Shown: positions 1-10,580, counted from the first letter of the stretch. The stretch is 64,000 nucleotides of DNA from Sphingomicrobium astaxanthinifaciens (GCF_022865105.1 NZ_JAKNYM010000001.1:62001-126000), one strand, 5' to 3'. Made by a program: numbers and translations. Notes: a model not told the origin generated them from the sequence alone.

Positions 1-22
1 GCGGCAGGTAGCGGGCTACCAT
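1..22 (-). CDS. Probable start of ccmG/dsbE (partial, runs off window)
   Basis: Only the first seven codons are inside the window (M-V-A-R-Y-L-P). The ATG overlaps the 3' end of ccmF by seven bases and has a GGGAG ribosome-binding site about seven bases upstream. In ccm operons the gene after ccmF is commonly the periplasmic thioredoxin-like CcmG/DsbE, which reduces apocytochrome cysteines. That identity is inferred from gene order alone; the seven residues are too few for recognition. Confidence 0.4.
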
Positions 23-1956
23 GAACGTTGCTCCCGGTATCGCGCGCTCGCTCGGGCGGGCCGCGCCTCGCGCAGCGCGCGCACGATCCGCCCGACCAGC
101 GAGACCAGCCCGCCGAGCGCGATCAGCAGCCCGCCCGCCCAGATGAAGGTGACGAACGGCTTCCACCACAGCCGCAGCTGCCAGCCCTCGGCAGCGCTCC
201 CCTGCCCCACGGTGGCGTAGAGCTGCCCGTCCCAACGTGTCAGGAGCGCGCTCTCGCTGGTGCTGGTGGCGGGTTGGTTGAACAGCCGCTGCTGGGGGGC
301 GAGCCGCGCCGCGCCGGCCCCGCGCGAGGCGAGCAGGTCGGCCTCGATCGCGGTCCAGTTGGGCCCGGCGACCGGGACCGCGGCGCGAAACTCGACGAGC
401 CACGGCCCGACACTGGCCTGGTCGCCCGGCTGGACGATGGCGAGCCGTTCCTTGGTGAAGGCGCTCTCGCTGGCGATTCCGACGGTCAGCAGCCCGACCC
501 CGAGATGCGCGAGCACCATCCCCCAGACGGGCGCGGGCGCGCGCCAGGGCTTGCGGGTGAGCAGCGGCACGAGGCTGGCGATCACCAGCCCCGCGCCCAG
601 CGCTAGCCCGAGCCGCTCGAGCAGGCTCATCGACCAGCCCAGCGCGATGGTGGCGACCAGCATCGCGAGCGCGCCGCAGCCGGCCAGCGCGGCGCCCTTC
701 GACAGCGGCCGGAACTGGCGCTTCCAGCTCAGGAGAGGCCCGACGAACAGCAGCGCGACGAGGAGCAGCGCGAGCGGGCCGGCCACCAGGTTGAAATAGG
801 GCGGGCCGACCGAGATCGAGGCCCCGAACGCCTCGGCCACGAGCGGGTAGAAGGTGCCGAACAGCACCAGCGCGAGGATGACCGAAAGCAGGAGGTTGTT
901 GGCCACCAGCGCGCCCTCGCGGCTGGCGGGCGCGAACGGGGCGCCCTCGCGGACCTGCGCGATGCGCGCGCCGAACAGCGCGAGCGCGCCGCCGACATAG
1001 AGCGCCATCAGCACGAGGATGAAGGTGCCGCGCTCGGGGTCGACCGCGAAGGCATGGACCGAGGTCAGCAGCCCCGAGCGCACGAGGAAGGTGCCGAGCA
1101 TCGACATGGCGAAGCCGATCAGCGCGAGCGCCATCGTCCAGGCGCGCAGCGCCTCGCGCGCGGCGAGCACCGAGACCGAATGCAGCAGCGCGGTGGCGGC
1201 GAGCCACGGCAGGAGCGAGGCATTCTCCACCGGGTCCCAGAACCAGTAGCCGCCCCAGCCGAGCTCGTAATAGGCCCAGTAGGAGCCGCCGAGGATGCCC
1301 GCGGTGAGGAAGGTCCACGACAACAGCACCCACGGGCGCATCGCCCGCGCCAGCGCCGCGTCGACTCGCCCGCCGAGCATCGCCCCGATGGCGAGGCTGA
1401 AGGCGACCGACAGCCCGACATAGCCGACGTAGAGGGTGGGCGGATGGAAGACGAGGCCGGGATCCTGCAGCAGCGGGTTCAGCCCGCGTCCCTCGAGCGC
1501 GGGCGGGTCGAGCCGCGCGAAGGGGTTGGAGGACAGGAGGAGGAAGGCGTAGAAACCGAGCGCCAGCGCGCCCTGCATCCCCAGCGCCCCGCGCATCACC
1601 GCGGGCTCGAGCGCGCGGGCGAAGCGCGCCATCAGCGCGCCGAACCCCGACAGGAGCAGCACCCAGAGCAGCATCGAGCCTTCATGGTTCCCCCATGCGG
1701 CGGCGAGCTTGTAGAAGGGCAGCTTGTCGCCGTGGCTGTGGGTCGCGACCAGCGCGACCGACAGGTCGGTGACCCAGAACAGGTGCAGCAGCGCGGCGAA
1801 GGCGAGCAGCGCGAGCAGTGCCTGCGCCCCGGCGATGGCGCGGATCGCGGGGAGCGCGGCGGCGCCGGCCTGCCCGCGCAGCAGCGCAAACACGACCTGC
1901 AGCCCCGCCAGCGCCGCCGCGAGCCAGAGCGCGGCATGGCCGAGTTCGGCGATCAT
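16..1956 (-). CDS. ccmF: Cytochrome c maturation heme lyase subunit CcmF
   Basis: Polytopic inner-membrane protein (646 aa, the usual CcmF size) that takes heme from holo-CcmE and attaches it to apocytochrome c in the periplasm. The heme-handling WWD region is visible around residues 234-250 (WGGYWFWDPVEN), and a second conserved patch WGNHEGSMLLW lies near residues 88-98. Most of the chain is hydrophobic helices, with a periplasmic loop before the last helix. The ATG overlaps the ccmE stop as ATGA, so translation is probably coupled. It is the last complete gene of ccmC-D-E-F; the next gene starts inside its 3' end. Confidence 0.96.
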   Translation of the reverse strand: MIAELGHAALWLAAALAGLQVVFALLRGQAGAAALPAIRAIAGAQALLALLAFAALLHLFWVTDLSVALVATHSHGDKLPFYKLAAAWGNHEGSMLLWVLLLSGFGALMARFARALEPAVMRGALGMQGALALGFYAFLLLSSNPFARLDPPALEGRGLNPLLQDPGLVFHPPTLYVGYVGLSVAFSLAIGAMLGGRVDAALARAMRPWVLLSWTFLTAGILGGSYWAYYELGWGGYWFWDPVENASLLPWLAATALLHSVSVLAAREALRAWTMALALIGFAMSMLGTFLVRSGLLTSVHAFAVDPERGTFILVLMALYVGGALALFGARIAQVREGAPFAPASREGALVANNLLLSVILALVLFGTFYPLVAEAFGASISVGPPYFNLVAGPLALLLVALLFVGPLLSWKRQFRPLSKGAALAGCGALAMLVATIALGWSMSLLERLGLALGAGLVIASLVPLLTRKPWRAPAPVWGMVLAHLGVGLLTVGIASESAFTKERLAIVQPGDQASVGPWLVEFRAAVPVAGPNWTAIEADLLASRGAGAARLAPQQRLFNQPATSTSESALLTRWDGQLYATVGQGSAAEGWQLRLWWKPFVTFIWAGGLLIALGGLVSLVGRIVRALREARPARASARYREQRSW

Positions 1957-2402
1957 GGGGCCGCGACCGTCTCGGCGGTCGCCCGTTCGGCGCGCTCGGC
2001 CAGCTCGGGCGGCATGTAATTCTCGTCATGCTTGGCCAGGATGCGGTCGGCGGCGAATTCGCCATTGGCCAGCAGCCGCCCCTCGGCAACCGCGCCCGAG
2101 CCCTCGACGAAGAGGTCGGGCAGGATGCCGCGGTAGCGCACGGTGGTCGTCGCCGTCTCGTCCTCGAGCCGGAAGCGGAAGCTGTTACCGTCGCCGACCG
2201 GGGCGATCGACCCCGCGCTGACCATCCCGCCGAGCCGCAGCGGCACCCCCGGCTCGACGCGACCGGCGGCGATCTCGCTCGGGGTGACGAAATAGGCGGC
2301 GCGTCCCTGCAGCCCCCACAGCGCGAGCAGCGCCGCCCCGGCGAGGGCGGCGATCGCGAGGATGACCAGCAGCAGCCGCTGGGTCTTGGGCGCGGCGGTC
2401 AT
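1953..2402 (-). CDS. ccmE: Cytochrome c maturation heme chaperone CcmE
   Basis: Membrane-anchored periplasmic heme chaperone of 149 aa. One N-terminal transmembrane helix (about residues 8-30) precedes a small beta-barrel domain. The covalent heme-binding histidine is His125 in the motif AKHDENYMP. I start it at the ATG that overlaps the ccmD stop (ATGA) rather than at the longer reading frame, whose extra 63 residues are just ccmD DNA read in another frame. It receives heme from CcmC and hands it to CcmF, its neighbours on either side. Confidence 0.95.
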   Translation of the reverse strand: MTAAPKTQRLLLVILAIAALAGAALLALWGLQGRAAYFVTPSEIAAGRVEPGVPLRLGGMVSAGSIAPVGDGNSFRFRLEDETATTTVRYRGILPDLFVEGSGAVAEGRLLANGEFAADRILAKHDENYMPPELAERAERATAETVAAP

Positions 2403-2539
2403 CGCGCGCGCTCGCGCTCGCGTTCGTGCTCGACCGCCGCCTCGGCCCGGCGCATGCCGCGCCACGACAGCACGAGCAGGACGAGGATCGCCGCGATCCC
2501 GAGGCCGTAGGCGGCGATGACGAAGGGCCAGGGGTTCAT
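2399..2539 (-). CDS. ccmD: Heme exporter accessory protein CcmD
   Basis: A 46-residue membrane protein with one helix (about residues 6-26) followed by a strongly charged, Arg/Glu-rich cytoplasmic tail. This is the classic CcmD architecture; CcmD helps release holo-CcmE from the CcmABC complex. The start overlaps the ccmC stop and the stop overlaps the ccmE start, both as ATGA. Identification rests on size, topology and its place between ccmC and ccmE, because CcmD sequences are poorly conserved. Confidence 0.88.
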   Translation of the reverse strand: MNPWPFVIAAYGLGIAAILVLLVLSWRGMRRAEAAVEHERERERAR

Positions 2540-3270
2540 CGCGCCGCCTCCGCGCGGCGTTGCAGCCGCATCGCCAGCTTGATCCGGGCAATGTCGGCGC
2601 GCATCCGCATCAGCGTAATCGCGACGAACAGGAGGGTCAGCCCGACGAAGGTCAGGCCGAGCGGCCAGAGCATCGAGGGATCGATGCTGCTGCGGCCCTC
2701 GACGATGCTGATCGAGCGCCCCTGGTGGAGGGTATTCCACCAGATCACACTATAGTGGATGATCGGCAGGTTGACCGCGCCGACCAGCCCGAAGATCGCC
2801 GCGATCCGCCCCTCGCTGTCGGGGCCGCGCGCGCGCTCGGCATCGGCCAGCGCGATATAGGCGAGGTAGAGGAAGAAGAGCACCAGCATGCTGGTGAGCC
2901 GCCCGTCCCATTCCCACCATGTGCCCCAGGTCGGCCGCCCCCAGATCGAGCCCGAGGCGAGGCAGATCGCGGCGAACAGCGCGCCGACCGGCGCCACGGC
3001 GCGCCCCGCCAGCGCCGCCAGCGGGTGGCGCCAGACCAGCGTGGCGATCCCCGCGATCGCAAGCCCGCTCCACCCCGCCATGCCGAGCCAGGCGGCGGGG
3101 GCGTGGAGGTAGAGGATGCGAAAGCTGTCGCCCTGGAGATAGTCGGCGGGCACGAAGAAAAGCCCGCCGATGAACCCGGCCAGGCTCAGCACGAGGCCCG
3201 GCCACAGGGTCCAGCCGGTGGCGGGACGGGCGATCCTGAGAAAGCGGGCGGGGTTGGCGAAACGATGCAT
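2536..3270 (-). CDS. ccmC: Heme export/handling protein CcmC
   Basis: Inner-membrane protein of 244 aa with about six transmembrane helices. It loads heme onto CcmE. The WWD-type motif WGTWWEWDGRLTS is at about residues 115-127, and a histidine in LYLHAPAAW (His56) matches the conserved axial ligand region. It is the first ccm gene in this window; no ccmA or ccmB lies upstream, where an amino-acid dehydrogenase ends about 40 bp away in the same direction. The ABC components must be encoded elsewhere, as is common in alphaproteobacteria. Confidence 0.95.
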   Translation of the reverse strand: MHRFANPARFLRIARPATGWTLWPGLVLSLAGFIGGLFFVPADYLQGDSFRILYLHAPAAWLGMAGWSGLAIAGIATLVWRHPLAALAGRAVAPVGALFAAICLASGSIWGRPTWGTWWEWDGRLTSMLVLFFLYLAYIALADAERARGPDSEGRIAAIFGLVGAVNLPIIHYSVIWWNTLHQGRSISIVEGRSSIDPSMLWPLGLTFVGLTLLFVAITLMRMRADIARIKLAMRLQRRAEAAR

Positions 3271-3309
3271 CGCGGCCTGTCTAGCCTTCCCCTCGCCCGC
3301 TTGCCAGCC

Positions 3310-4362
3310 TCAGGCGCGCCCGATCAGCCGCTGCGCCATCGCATCGGCCACGCTCGCCGGGTCGCGCCCGCTCTGCGCGGCCTCGTCCCAGATCTGCTCG
3401 AGCCGCCCGGGGATCGCGTCGATCCGCTGGCGCACGAGGTCGGCGCCCCCGTCGGCAAGATATTCGGTCGAGACGTTGATGATGCCGCCGGCGTTGATCA
3501 CATAGTCGGGGGCGTAGAGGATGTCGCGCGCGGCGAGCCGCTGACCATCGCCCGGGGTGGCGAGCTGGTTGTTGGCGGCGCCCGCGATGATCGCGGTGTC
3601 GAGCCTGCCGACGCTCTCCTCGTTGAGGATCGCGCCGAGCGCGCAGGGGCTCACCACGTCGGCCTTGAGGAACAGGATATCGGCCGGGTCGACGATGGTC
3701 GCGCCGGTCTCGGCGGCGAGCGCCTCGACCCGCGCGCGGTTGACGTCGGCGATCGACAGCCGCGCGCCGTCGGCGGCGAGGTGGCGGGCAAGATGGCTGG
3801 CCACGCTGCCGGCCCCCTGGATCGCGACATGGACATCGGCGAGCGTCTCGCGCCCGAGCCGGCGCGCGACCGCGGCCTTGAGCCCGAGATAGACGCCGCG
3901 CGCGGTGTGCGGCCCCGGGTCGCCACCGACCTCGGCGCCGTCCTCGACCGGGAGACCGGCGACGAAGTCGGTCTCGCGACGCACCGCGATCATGTCCTCG
4001 ACGGTGATCCCGACATCCTCGGCGGTGACATAATTGCCCGCCAGCCGGTTCACCGCGCGCCCGAAGGCGGCGATCATCGCCGGGGTCTTGGTGCGCGCCT
4101 CGTCGGCGAGGATGACCGCCTTGCCGCCCCCGAGCGGGAGCCCCGCCATCGCGTTCTTGTAGCTCATGCCGCGCGACAGGCGCAGCACGTCCGACAAGGC
4201 CTTTTCCTCGTCGTCATAATGCCAGAAGCGGGTGCCGCCCGCGGCCGGGCCGAGCGCGGTCGAATGCATGGCGATGATCGCCTTCAGCCCGCTGGCGCGA
4301 TCGGTGACGAAATGCACCGCTTCATGGTCGTCGAAATGGGGGTTGCCCCAGGGGGTCGTCAT
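3310..4362 (-). CDS. Leu/Glu/Phe/Val dehydrogenase family protein
   Basis: NAD-dependent oxidative deaminase of branched-chain or related amino acids (350 aa). The N-terminal half has the substrate site: GPAAGGTRFW near residue 38, then Lys69 and Lys81 (PLGGGK), the spacing seen for the paired lysines of leucine dehydrogenase. A Rossmann fold follows, with a glycine-rich AIQGAGSVA turn near residue 177. Exact substrate preference cannot be read from sequence; leucine/valine is likeliest by resemblance. The start is the ATG just after tRNA-His; the longer frame would read through the tRNA gene. Confidence 0.85.
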   Translation of the reverse strand: MTTPWGNPHFDDHEAVHFVTDRASGLKAIIAMHSTALGPAAGGTRFWHYDDEEKALSDVLRLSRGMSYKNAMAGLPLGGGKAVILADEARTKTPAMIAAFGRAVNRLAGNYVTAEDVGITVEDMIAVRRETDFVAGLPVEDGAEVGGDPGPHTARGVYLGLKAAVARRLGRETLADVHVAIQGAGSVASHLARHLAADGARLSIADVNRARVEALAAETGATIVDPADILFLKADVVSPCALGAILNEESVGRLDTAIIAGAANNQLATPGDGQRLAARDILYAPDYVINAGGIINVSTEYLADGGADLVRQRIDAIPGRLEQIWDEAAQSGRDPASVADAMAQRLIGRA

Positions 4363-4402
4363 CGCCCGGCTCCGCCTCTCATCGTTGCCAAGGAAGGAAA
4401 AA

Positions 4403-4480
4403 TGGGGCGATCGACGGGACTTGAACCCGCGACATCCGGTACCACAAACCGGTGCTCTAACCAACTGAGCTACGATCGCC
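4403..4480 (-). tRNA. tRNA-His (anticodon GTG)
   Basis: Full cloverleaf on the minus strand. The anticodon stem CCGGT/ACCGG encloses the loop TTGTGGT, giving anticodon GTG. The seven-base acceptor GCGATCG pairs with CGATCGC. The extra G at -1 pairs with C at the discriminator position, the hallmark of tRNA-His, and CCA is encoded. It sits between the Crp/Fnr regulator (divergent) and the amino-acid dehydrogenase. Confidence 0.97.
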
Positions 4481-4656
4481 ACAAAGGCTGCGCCCTGCCG
4501 GACGCGCCGGACCCTTTAGGCAGGCTTTGACGCATTGGCAAGCGCCTGAATGGGACGAACCCCAACTTTGCGGTTGAAATCCGTGACCCGATGGTCATAA
4601 GGCCCCCTCAGCCCCCTCGGGCGGGCTACCCCAATTTTATCATTTTTATATTCGCA

Positions 4657-4691
4657 GGTTGTTGCGCGGATTTGCACAACCATATTATAAT
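4657..4691 (+). promoter_or_regulatory. Candidate promoter with overlapping inverted repeat, upstream of Crp/Fnr gene
   Basis: A perfect TATAAT (4686-4691) lies 18 bp after TTGCGC (4662-4667), 38 bp before the regulator's start codon. Over the -35 and spacer sits an inverted repeat, GGTTGTTGC (4657-4665) facing GCACAACC (4674-4681). The placement suits an operator, possibly for autoregulation by the Crp/Fnr protein itself. The surrounding 70 bases are unusually A/T-rich for this genome. Function is inferred. Confidence 0.45.
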
Positions 4692-4728
4692 AGCGACGCG
4701 ATACACGCACTGGAAGGAATTATCGTCG

Positions 4729-5433
4729 ATGGCGATGCGCAATGGCGACGGGGTCGACCTGTTCGAAACGCTGGTAAAGGCCGGACTGTCGCAAAAGGCG
4801 GCCAAGGCGCTGACCGGCATCCCCCACCGGATGATGGACGTCGAACCGCGGCGCCCCTTCCGCGACATGGGCAGCCCGCGCGACGAAGTCATGTTCGTCA
4901 CGCAGGGCCTCCTGTGCAAGTTCAAGTCCGACGGCGCCGGGCGTCGCCAGATCGTCGGGCTGCGCTTCCCGGGCGAGGGCATCCTGCCCGGCCCCGGCAG
5001 CCTCGATTACGGGATCCAGGCGATCGTCCGTTCGAAGGTCATGGTCGGCAAGCAGGCCGACCTCGAGCCGGTCGTCAAGGCGCACCCCGAGATCGCCGAA
5101 TTCTTCTTCCGGCTGGTCCAGCGCGAAACCGCGATCAACTATGAATGGCTGGTCAACTGCGGTCGCCGCGACAGCACCGCGCGCGTCGCGCACCTGCTGC
5201 TCGAGACCGCCGCGCGGGCGAAGGCCAACCCCGAGACCGAGGGCATGCCCAACCCCTTCACCCAGCAGCAGATCGCCGACATCACCGGCCAGACGTCGGT
5301 CAACGTCAATCGGGTGTTCGCCGACCTCGAGCGCCAAGGACTGATCCGCCGCGAAGGCCGCCGCATCTTTTTCGAGGAGCCCGGCGAACTGCGCCGCGTC
5401 GCCAGCTTCCACGGCGATTATCTCGAACAGTAG
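4729..5433 (+). CDS. Crp/Fnr family transcriptional regulator
   Basis: 234-residue DNA-binding regulator. An N-terminal cyclic-nucleotide-binding-type beta-roll (about residues 30-120) is followed by a dimerisation helix and a C-terminal winged helix-turn-helix (TQQQIADITGQTSVNVNRV, about residues 178-196). There is no N-terminal cysteine cluster, so it is not an oxygen-sensing FNR. The arginine/serine signature for cAMP binding is not obvious either, so the ligand is unknown. I chose the ATG with GGAAGGA about ten bases upstream. A strong candidate terminator follows. Confidence 0.85.
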   Translation: MAMRNGDGVDLFETLVKAGLSQKAAKALTGIPHRMMDVEPRRPFRDMGSPRDEVMFVTQGLLCKFKSDGAGRRQIVGLRFPGEGILPGPGSLDYGIQAIVRSKVMVGKQADLEPVVKAHPEIAEFFFRLVQRETAINYEWLVNCGRRDSTARVAHLLLETAARAKANPETEGMPNPFTQQQIADITGQTSVNVNRVFADLERQGLIRREGRRIFFEEPGELRRVASFHGDYLEQ

Positions 5434-5460
5434 CAGCGCGCGCGCACGCGCGGCGAACAG

Positions 5461-5494
5461 GCCCGGTGGTCCCCCGCGGGACCCCGGGCTTTTT
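5461..5494 (+). terminator. Rho-independent terminator of the Crp/Fnr gene
   Basis: GC-rich hairpin: left arm GCCCGG-T-GGTCCC, right arm GGGACC-CCGGGC with one bulged T, followed directly by TTTTT (5490-5494). It starts 27 bases after the stop codon. Confidence 0.85.
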
Positions 5495-5596
5495 CGTGCC
5501 CGGCGCCAGCCGGCGCGCGCTCCCCGCGCCGCGGGGACCCGCACAGGCCCCCGCGTGGCCCGACCGACAGCCCGCCTGCTCCGCCACGCCTTTTCC

Positions 5597-5608
5597 GGGG
5601 GGGGGGGG
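5597..5608. repeat. Homopolymer run of 12 G in an intergenic region
   Basis: Twelve consecutive G residues lie in the roughly 220-bp gap between the Crp/Fnr terminator and the tRNA-Val terminator. I see no gene, start codon or promoter that the tract could switch, and the rest of the gap is very GC-rich without a coding signal. Length variation or a sequencing error is possible here. Confidence 0.6.
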
Positions 5609-5654
5609 CCATGGCCCGCGCCCCGGGGCGCGCCACCGTGGGGGTCGGACGCGA

Positions 5655-5690
5655 AACGGGCGCCGCTTCCGTGACGGAAGGGCGCCCGTT
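5655..5690 (-). terminator. Hairpin downstream of tRNA-Val
   Basis: Near-perfect 17-bp stem: AACGGGCGCC, a bulged G, CTTCCGT on one side and ACGGAAG, GGCGCCCGTT on the other, with a very small loop. It lies just downstream of tRNA-Val on the minus strand and is followed by a short T stretch there (GTTTCG). Terminator function is likely, though the U-tract is weak. Confidence 0.6.
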
Positions 5691-5713
5691 GGTGTCCGGC
5701 CGAAGACGAGGGA

Positions 5714-5788
5714 TGGTGGGCGCGGCAAGGATTGAACTTGCGACCCCACCCGTGTGAAGGGTGTGCTCTACCACTGAGCTACGCGCCC
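5714..5788 (-). tRNA. tRNA-Val (anticodon CAC)
   Basis: Cloverleaf on the minus strand. Acceptor GGGCGCG pairs with CGCGCCC, discriminator A, encoded CCA. The anticodon stem CACCC/GGGTG encloses TTCACAC, giving anticodon CAC for GUG valine codons. Length is 75 nt. The T-arm GTTCAATCC is intact. Confidence 0.97.
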
Positions 5789-5861
5789 ATCGCTTGGTCG
5801 GTGGCGGGCGTTTAGGAAAGCCCGCCCGACCTGTCCAGCCCCTTCTTGACGCCGCCGCCGA

Positions 5862-6137
5862 TTATTTCTGGACGGCGTCCTTGAGGACCTTGCCGGGACG
5901 GAATTTGGGCTGCTGGCTGGCCTTGATCTGCATCGGCTCCCCGGTCCGCGGGTTGCGCCCGGTCGACGCCTTGCGCTCGGTCACGGTGAAATTGCCGAAC
6001 CCGACAAGGCGCACTTCATCGCCGCGCTTGAGCGTCGAGGTGATGACCTCGAGCATGGTCTCGACCGCCCTGCTGGCGTCGCTTCGGTTGAGGCCCGCCC
6101 GCTCGGCCACTTCCCCAATCAGCTCCTGCTTGTTCAT
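5862..6137 (-). CDS. hup: Nucleoid-associated HU-family DNA-binding protein
   Basis: 91-residue HU homolog that bends and compacts DNA as a dimer. It has the helical N-terminal dimerisation region (MNKQELIGEVAERAGL), the GFGNF turn, and the beta-arm signature RNPRTGEP with the lysine-rich end. I take the ATG with GGGAGG about eight bases upstream, not the earlier in-frame ATGs. It follows lon in the same direction, the conserved lon-hup order of proteobacteria, but hairpins between them suggest separate transcripts. Confidence 0.95.
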   Translation of the reverse strand: MNKQELIGEVAERAGLNRSDASRAVETMLEVITSTLKRGDEVRLVGFGNFTVTERKASTGRNPRTGEPMQIKASQQPKFRPGKVLKDAVQK

Positions 6138-6199
6138 GCACATCGCCTCCCAACGGGGCAGCGGATGCAAAGGGAATCACCCGCCGCCGGTGATCAGAA

Positions 6200-6225
6200 G
6201 CCCCCGTTAGACCGCTAACGGGGGC
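6200..6225 (-). terminator. Hairpin downstream of lon
   Basis: Perfect 11-bp stem GCCCCCGTTAG / CTAACGGGGGC with a four-base loop, followed on the minus strand by TTCT. It lies about 60 bases after the lon stop and before the HU ribosome-binding site. The U-tract is short, so it may be a weak terminator or attenuate read-through into hup. Confidence 0.55.
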
Positions 6226-6245
6226 CAGTGTCAAAGGGCAAGGCG

Positions 6246-6264
6246 CAGTTTTGTGGCAAAACTG
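6246..6264. promoter_or_regulatory. Perfect inverted repeat between lon and hup
   Basis: CAGTTTTG, three bases (TGG), CAAAACTG: an 8-bp perfect palindrome that is A/T-rich against a very GC-rich background. It is 22 bases after lon and upstream of the terminator-like hairpin and hup. It could be part of an RNA structure at the 3' end of lon mRNA or an operator for hup. No protein can be assigned. Confidence 0.35.
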
Positions 6265-6285
6265 GCCCCACGCGTGTCAAACAGA

Positions 6286-8688
<2,403 letters not shown>

Positions 8689-8695
8689 GCCCCCC

Positions 8696-8724
8696 ATATG
8701 GGCGCCGGGGCCCCCGACCACAAG
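8696..8724 (-). promoter_or_regulatory. Candidate heat-shock (RpoH) promoter of lon
   Basis: On the minus strand a CTTGTGG element (8724-8718) is followed after 14 bases by GCCCATAT (8703-8696). This matches the sigma-32 pattern CTTGAAA-N12-14-CCCCATNT, seven of eight positions in the -10. The lon start codon begins eight bases after the -10, so a transcript from here would be leaderless or nearly so. Heat-shock control of lon is well known in other bacteria; assignment here is by motif only. Confidence 0.4.
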
Positions 8725-8737
8725 CGGGTCGAAGGAC

Positions 8738-9283
8738 TTAGATCAGGGCGGCGAAGCGGTCGGGATAGGCCACCGCGAGCGCAGGCAGGCTGTTTTGCAT
8801 CGCGTGCACGAGGAAGGGCATCGCCAGCCCCCAGGCGAGCGAGCGCTGCTTCCACACGACGTAGAGCGTGGAGAAGATGAGGAAGGGCCACCAGATGACC
8901 AGCCCCCATGTCGCGGCCTGCACGCTGTGCGCCACCCCCCAGCCGATCGCGCTGATCGCGATCGCGGTGGCGGGGGCGCAGAAGCGCAGCAGGATCGAGA
9001 GGAACAGCCCCATGATCAGCGTCTCGACCAGCGGCGCGAAGAGCACCAGCGCGACCAGCGCGGTGACCCCCGACAGCTGCGAGAAGTCGGGGCTTTCGGC
9101 CTGCGGCGCGAAACTCTGCACGATCGCGGCCAGCATCAGCGAGCCGAGGATCGTCGTCAGATAGGCCAGCAGGAGCGTGACCAGCGGGCGCGTCGGGCGG
9201 CTGAGAAAGGGCGGCACGATCGCGGGCAGGCGAACCCCGGGGGGCGGCGCTGGCGGCGCGATCGCCGACCCGGTCTCGCTCAT
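8738..9283 (-). CDS. CPBP-like intramembrane protease family protein (degenerate motif 1)
   Basis: 181-residue membrane protein with a proline-rich cytoplasmic N terminus and about five helices. It resembles the CPBP/CAAX-protease-like (ABI) family: a single glutamate in PLVETLIMG where the family has a Glu pair, WGVAH, and FLVHAMQNS in the last helix. Loss of the second Glu and of the downstream Arg makes protease activity uncertain. A strong ribosome-binding site AAAGGAG lies eight bases before the ATG. It lies between clpX and lon, a place usually without an extra gene. Confidence 0.6.
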   Translation of the reverse strand: MSETGSAIAPPAPPPGVRLPAIVPPFLSRPTRPLVTLLLAYLTTILGSLMLAAIVQSFAPQAESPDFSQLSGVTALVALVLFAPLVETLIMGLFLSILLRFCAPATAIAISAIGWGVAHSVQAATWGLVIWWPFLIFSTLYVVWKQRSLAWGLAMPFLVHAMQNSLPALAVAYPDRFAALI

Positions 9284-9296
9284 CCTGATCGCTCCT

Positions 9297-10580
9297 TTAG
9301 GCCGCGCTGTCGCCGGCGGCGCTGTCCTTGCCCTTCTTGGCATAGACGCGGACCGGTTCCTTGCGCCCCTCGACCACCTCGGCATCGACATGGACCTCGT
9401 CGACCCCCTCCATCGAGGGCAGGTCGAACATGGTGTCGAGCAGGATGCCCTCGAGGATCGAGCGCAGGCCGCGCGCGCCGGTCTTGCGCTCGATCGCCTT
9501 CTTGGCGACCGCGAGCAGCGCGTCGTCGGTGAAGACGAGCTCGACATTCTCCATCTCGAACAGCTTGGCATATTGCTTGACCAGCGCGTTCTTGGGCTCG
9601 CGCAGGATCTTGACCAGCGCCTCCTCGTCGAGATCCTCGAGCGTGGCGATGACGGGCATGCGGCCGATGAACTCGGGGATGAGCCCGAACTTCATCAGAT
9701 CCTCGGGCTCGGTGTGCTTCAAGGTCTCGCCGACGCGCTTTTCCTCGGGCGCGGCGACATGCGCGCCGAAGCCGATCGACTTCTTCTGCAAGCGGTCGCC
9801 GATGACCTTCTCGAGCCCGGCGAAGGCACCGCCGCAAATGAACAGGATGTTGGTGGTGTCGACCTGCAGGAATTCCTGCTGCGGATGCTTGCGCCCGCCC
9901 TGCGGCGGCACCGAGGCGGTGGTGCCTTCCATCAGCTTGAGCAGCGCCTGCTGCACCCCCTCGCCCGACACGTCGCGGGTGATCGAGGGATTGTCGGCCT
10001 TGCGGCTGATCTTGTCGATCTCGTCGATGTAGACGATGCCGCGCTGCGCCTTCTCGACATTGTAGTCGGAAGCCTGCAGCAGCTTGAGGATGATGTTCTC
10101 GACATCCTCGCCGACATAGCCCGCCTCGGTCAGCGTCGTCGCGTCGGCCATGGTGAAGGGCACGTCGAGGATGCGCGCGAGCGTCTGCGCGAGCAGCGTC
10201 TTGCCGCAGCCGGTGGGGCCGACGAGCAGGATGTTCGACTTGGCGAGTTCGACGTCGCCGCTCGCCTTCGCACCATGGTTGAGCCGCTTGTAATGGTTGT
10301 GCACCGCGACCGACAGGACGCGCTTGGCCTGCTTCTGCCCGATCACATAATCGTCGAGCACCTCGTTGATCTCGGTCGGGGTGGGCACCCCGTCGCGCGT
10401 CTTGACGAGGCTCGACTTGGTCTCCTCGCGGATGATGTCGTTGCACAGCTCGACGCATTCGTCGCAGATGAAGACGGTGGGTCCGGCGATGAGCTTGCGC
10501 ACCTCGTGCTGCGACTTACCGCAGAAGCTGCAGTAAAGCGTCGACTTGCCGTCTGTGCTGCCGCCGGAAAGCTTGGTCAT
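9297..10580 (-). CDS. clpX: ATP-dependent Clp protease ATP-binding subunit ClpX
   Basis: AAA+ unfoldase of 427 aa that feeds substrates to ClpP. The N-terminal zinc-binding domain uses Cys17, Cys20, Cys39 and Cys42. The ATPase follows, with Walker A GPTGCGKT (about 120-127), the pore loop GYVGEDVEN, Walker B and the IGF-type ClpP-docking loop region (SIGFGAH). In alphaproteobacteria ClpXP drives cell-cycle proteolysis through adaptors, and an RcdA-like protein is encoded near 62 kb. Ribosome-binding site AAGGA lies five bases before ATG. Confidence 0.97.
   Translation of the reverse strand: MTKLSGGSTDGKSTLYCSFCGKSQHEVRKLIAGPTVFICDECVELCNDIIREETKSSLVKTRDGVPTPTEINEVLDDYVIGQKQAKRVLSVAVHNHYKRLNHGAKASGDVELAKSNILLVGPTGCGKTLLAQTLARILDVPFTMADATTLTEAGYVGEDVENIILKLLQASDYNVEKAQRGIVYIDEIDKISRKADNPSITRDVSGEGVQQALLKLMEGTTASVPPQGGRKHPQQEFLQVDTTNILFICGGAFAGLEKVIGDRLQKKSIGFGAHVAAPEEKRVGETLKHTEPEDLMKFGLIPEFIGRMPVIATLEDLDEEALVKILREPKNALVKQYAKLFEMENVELVFTDDALLAVAKKAIERKTGARGLRSILEGILLDTMFDLPSMEGVDEVHVDAEVVEGRKEPVRVYAKKGKDSAAGDSAA

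Noticed and set aside
2560-4530. A 656-codon plus-strand frame
   Set aside because: Antisense to ccmC and the amino-acid dehydrogenase and runs through tRNA-His; composition is Arg/Pro/Gly noise.
5597-5608. G-tract as a phase-variation switch
   Set aside because: No start codon, coding frame or promoter spacing depends on it; it lies between two terminators.
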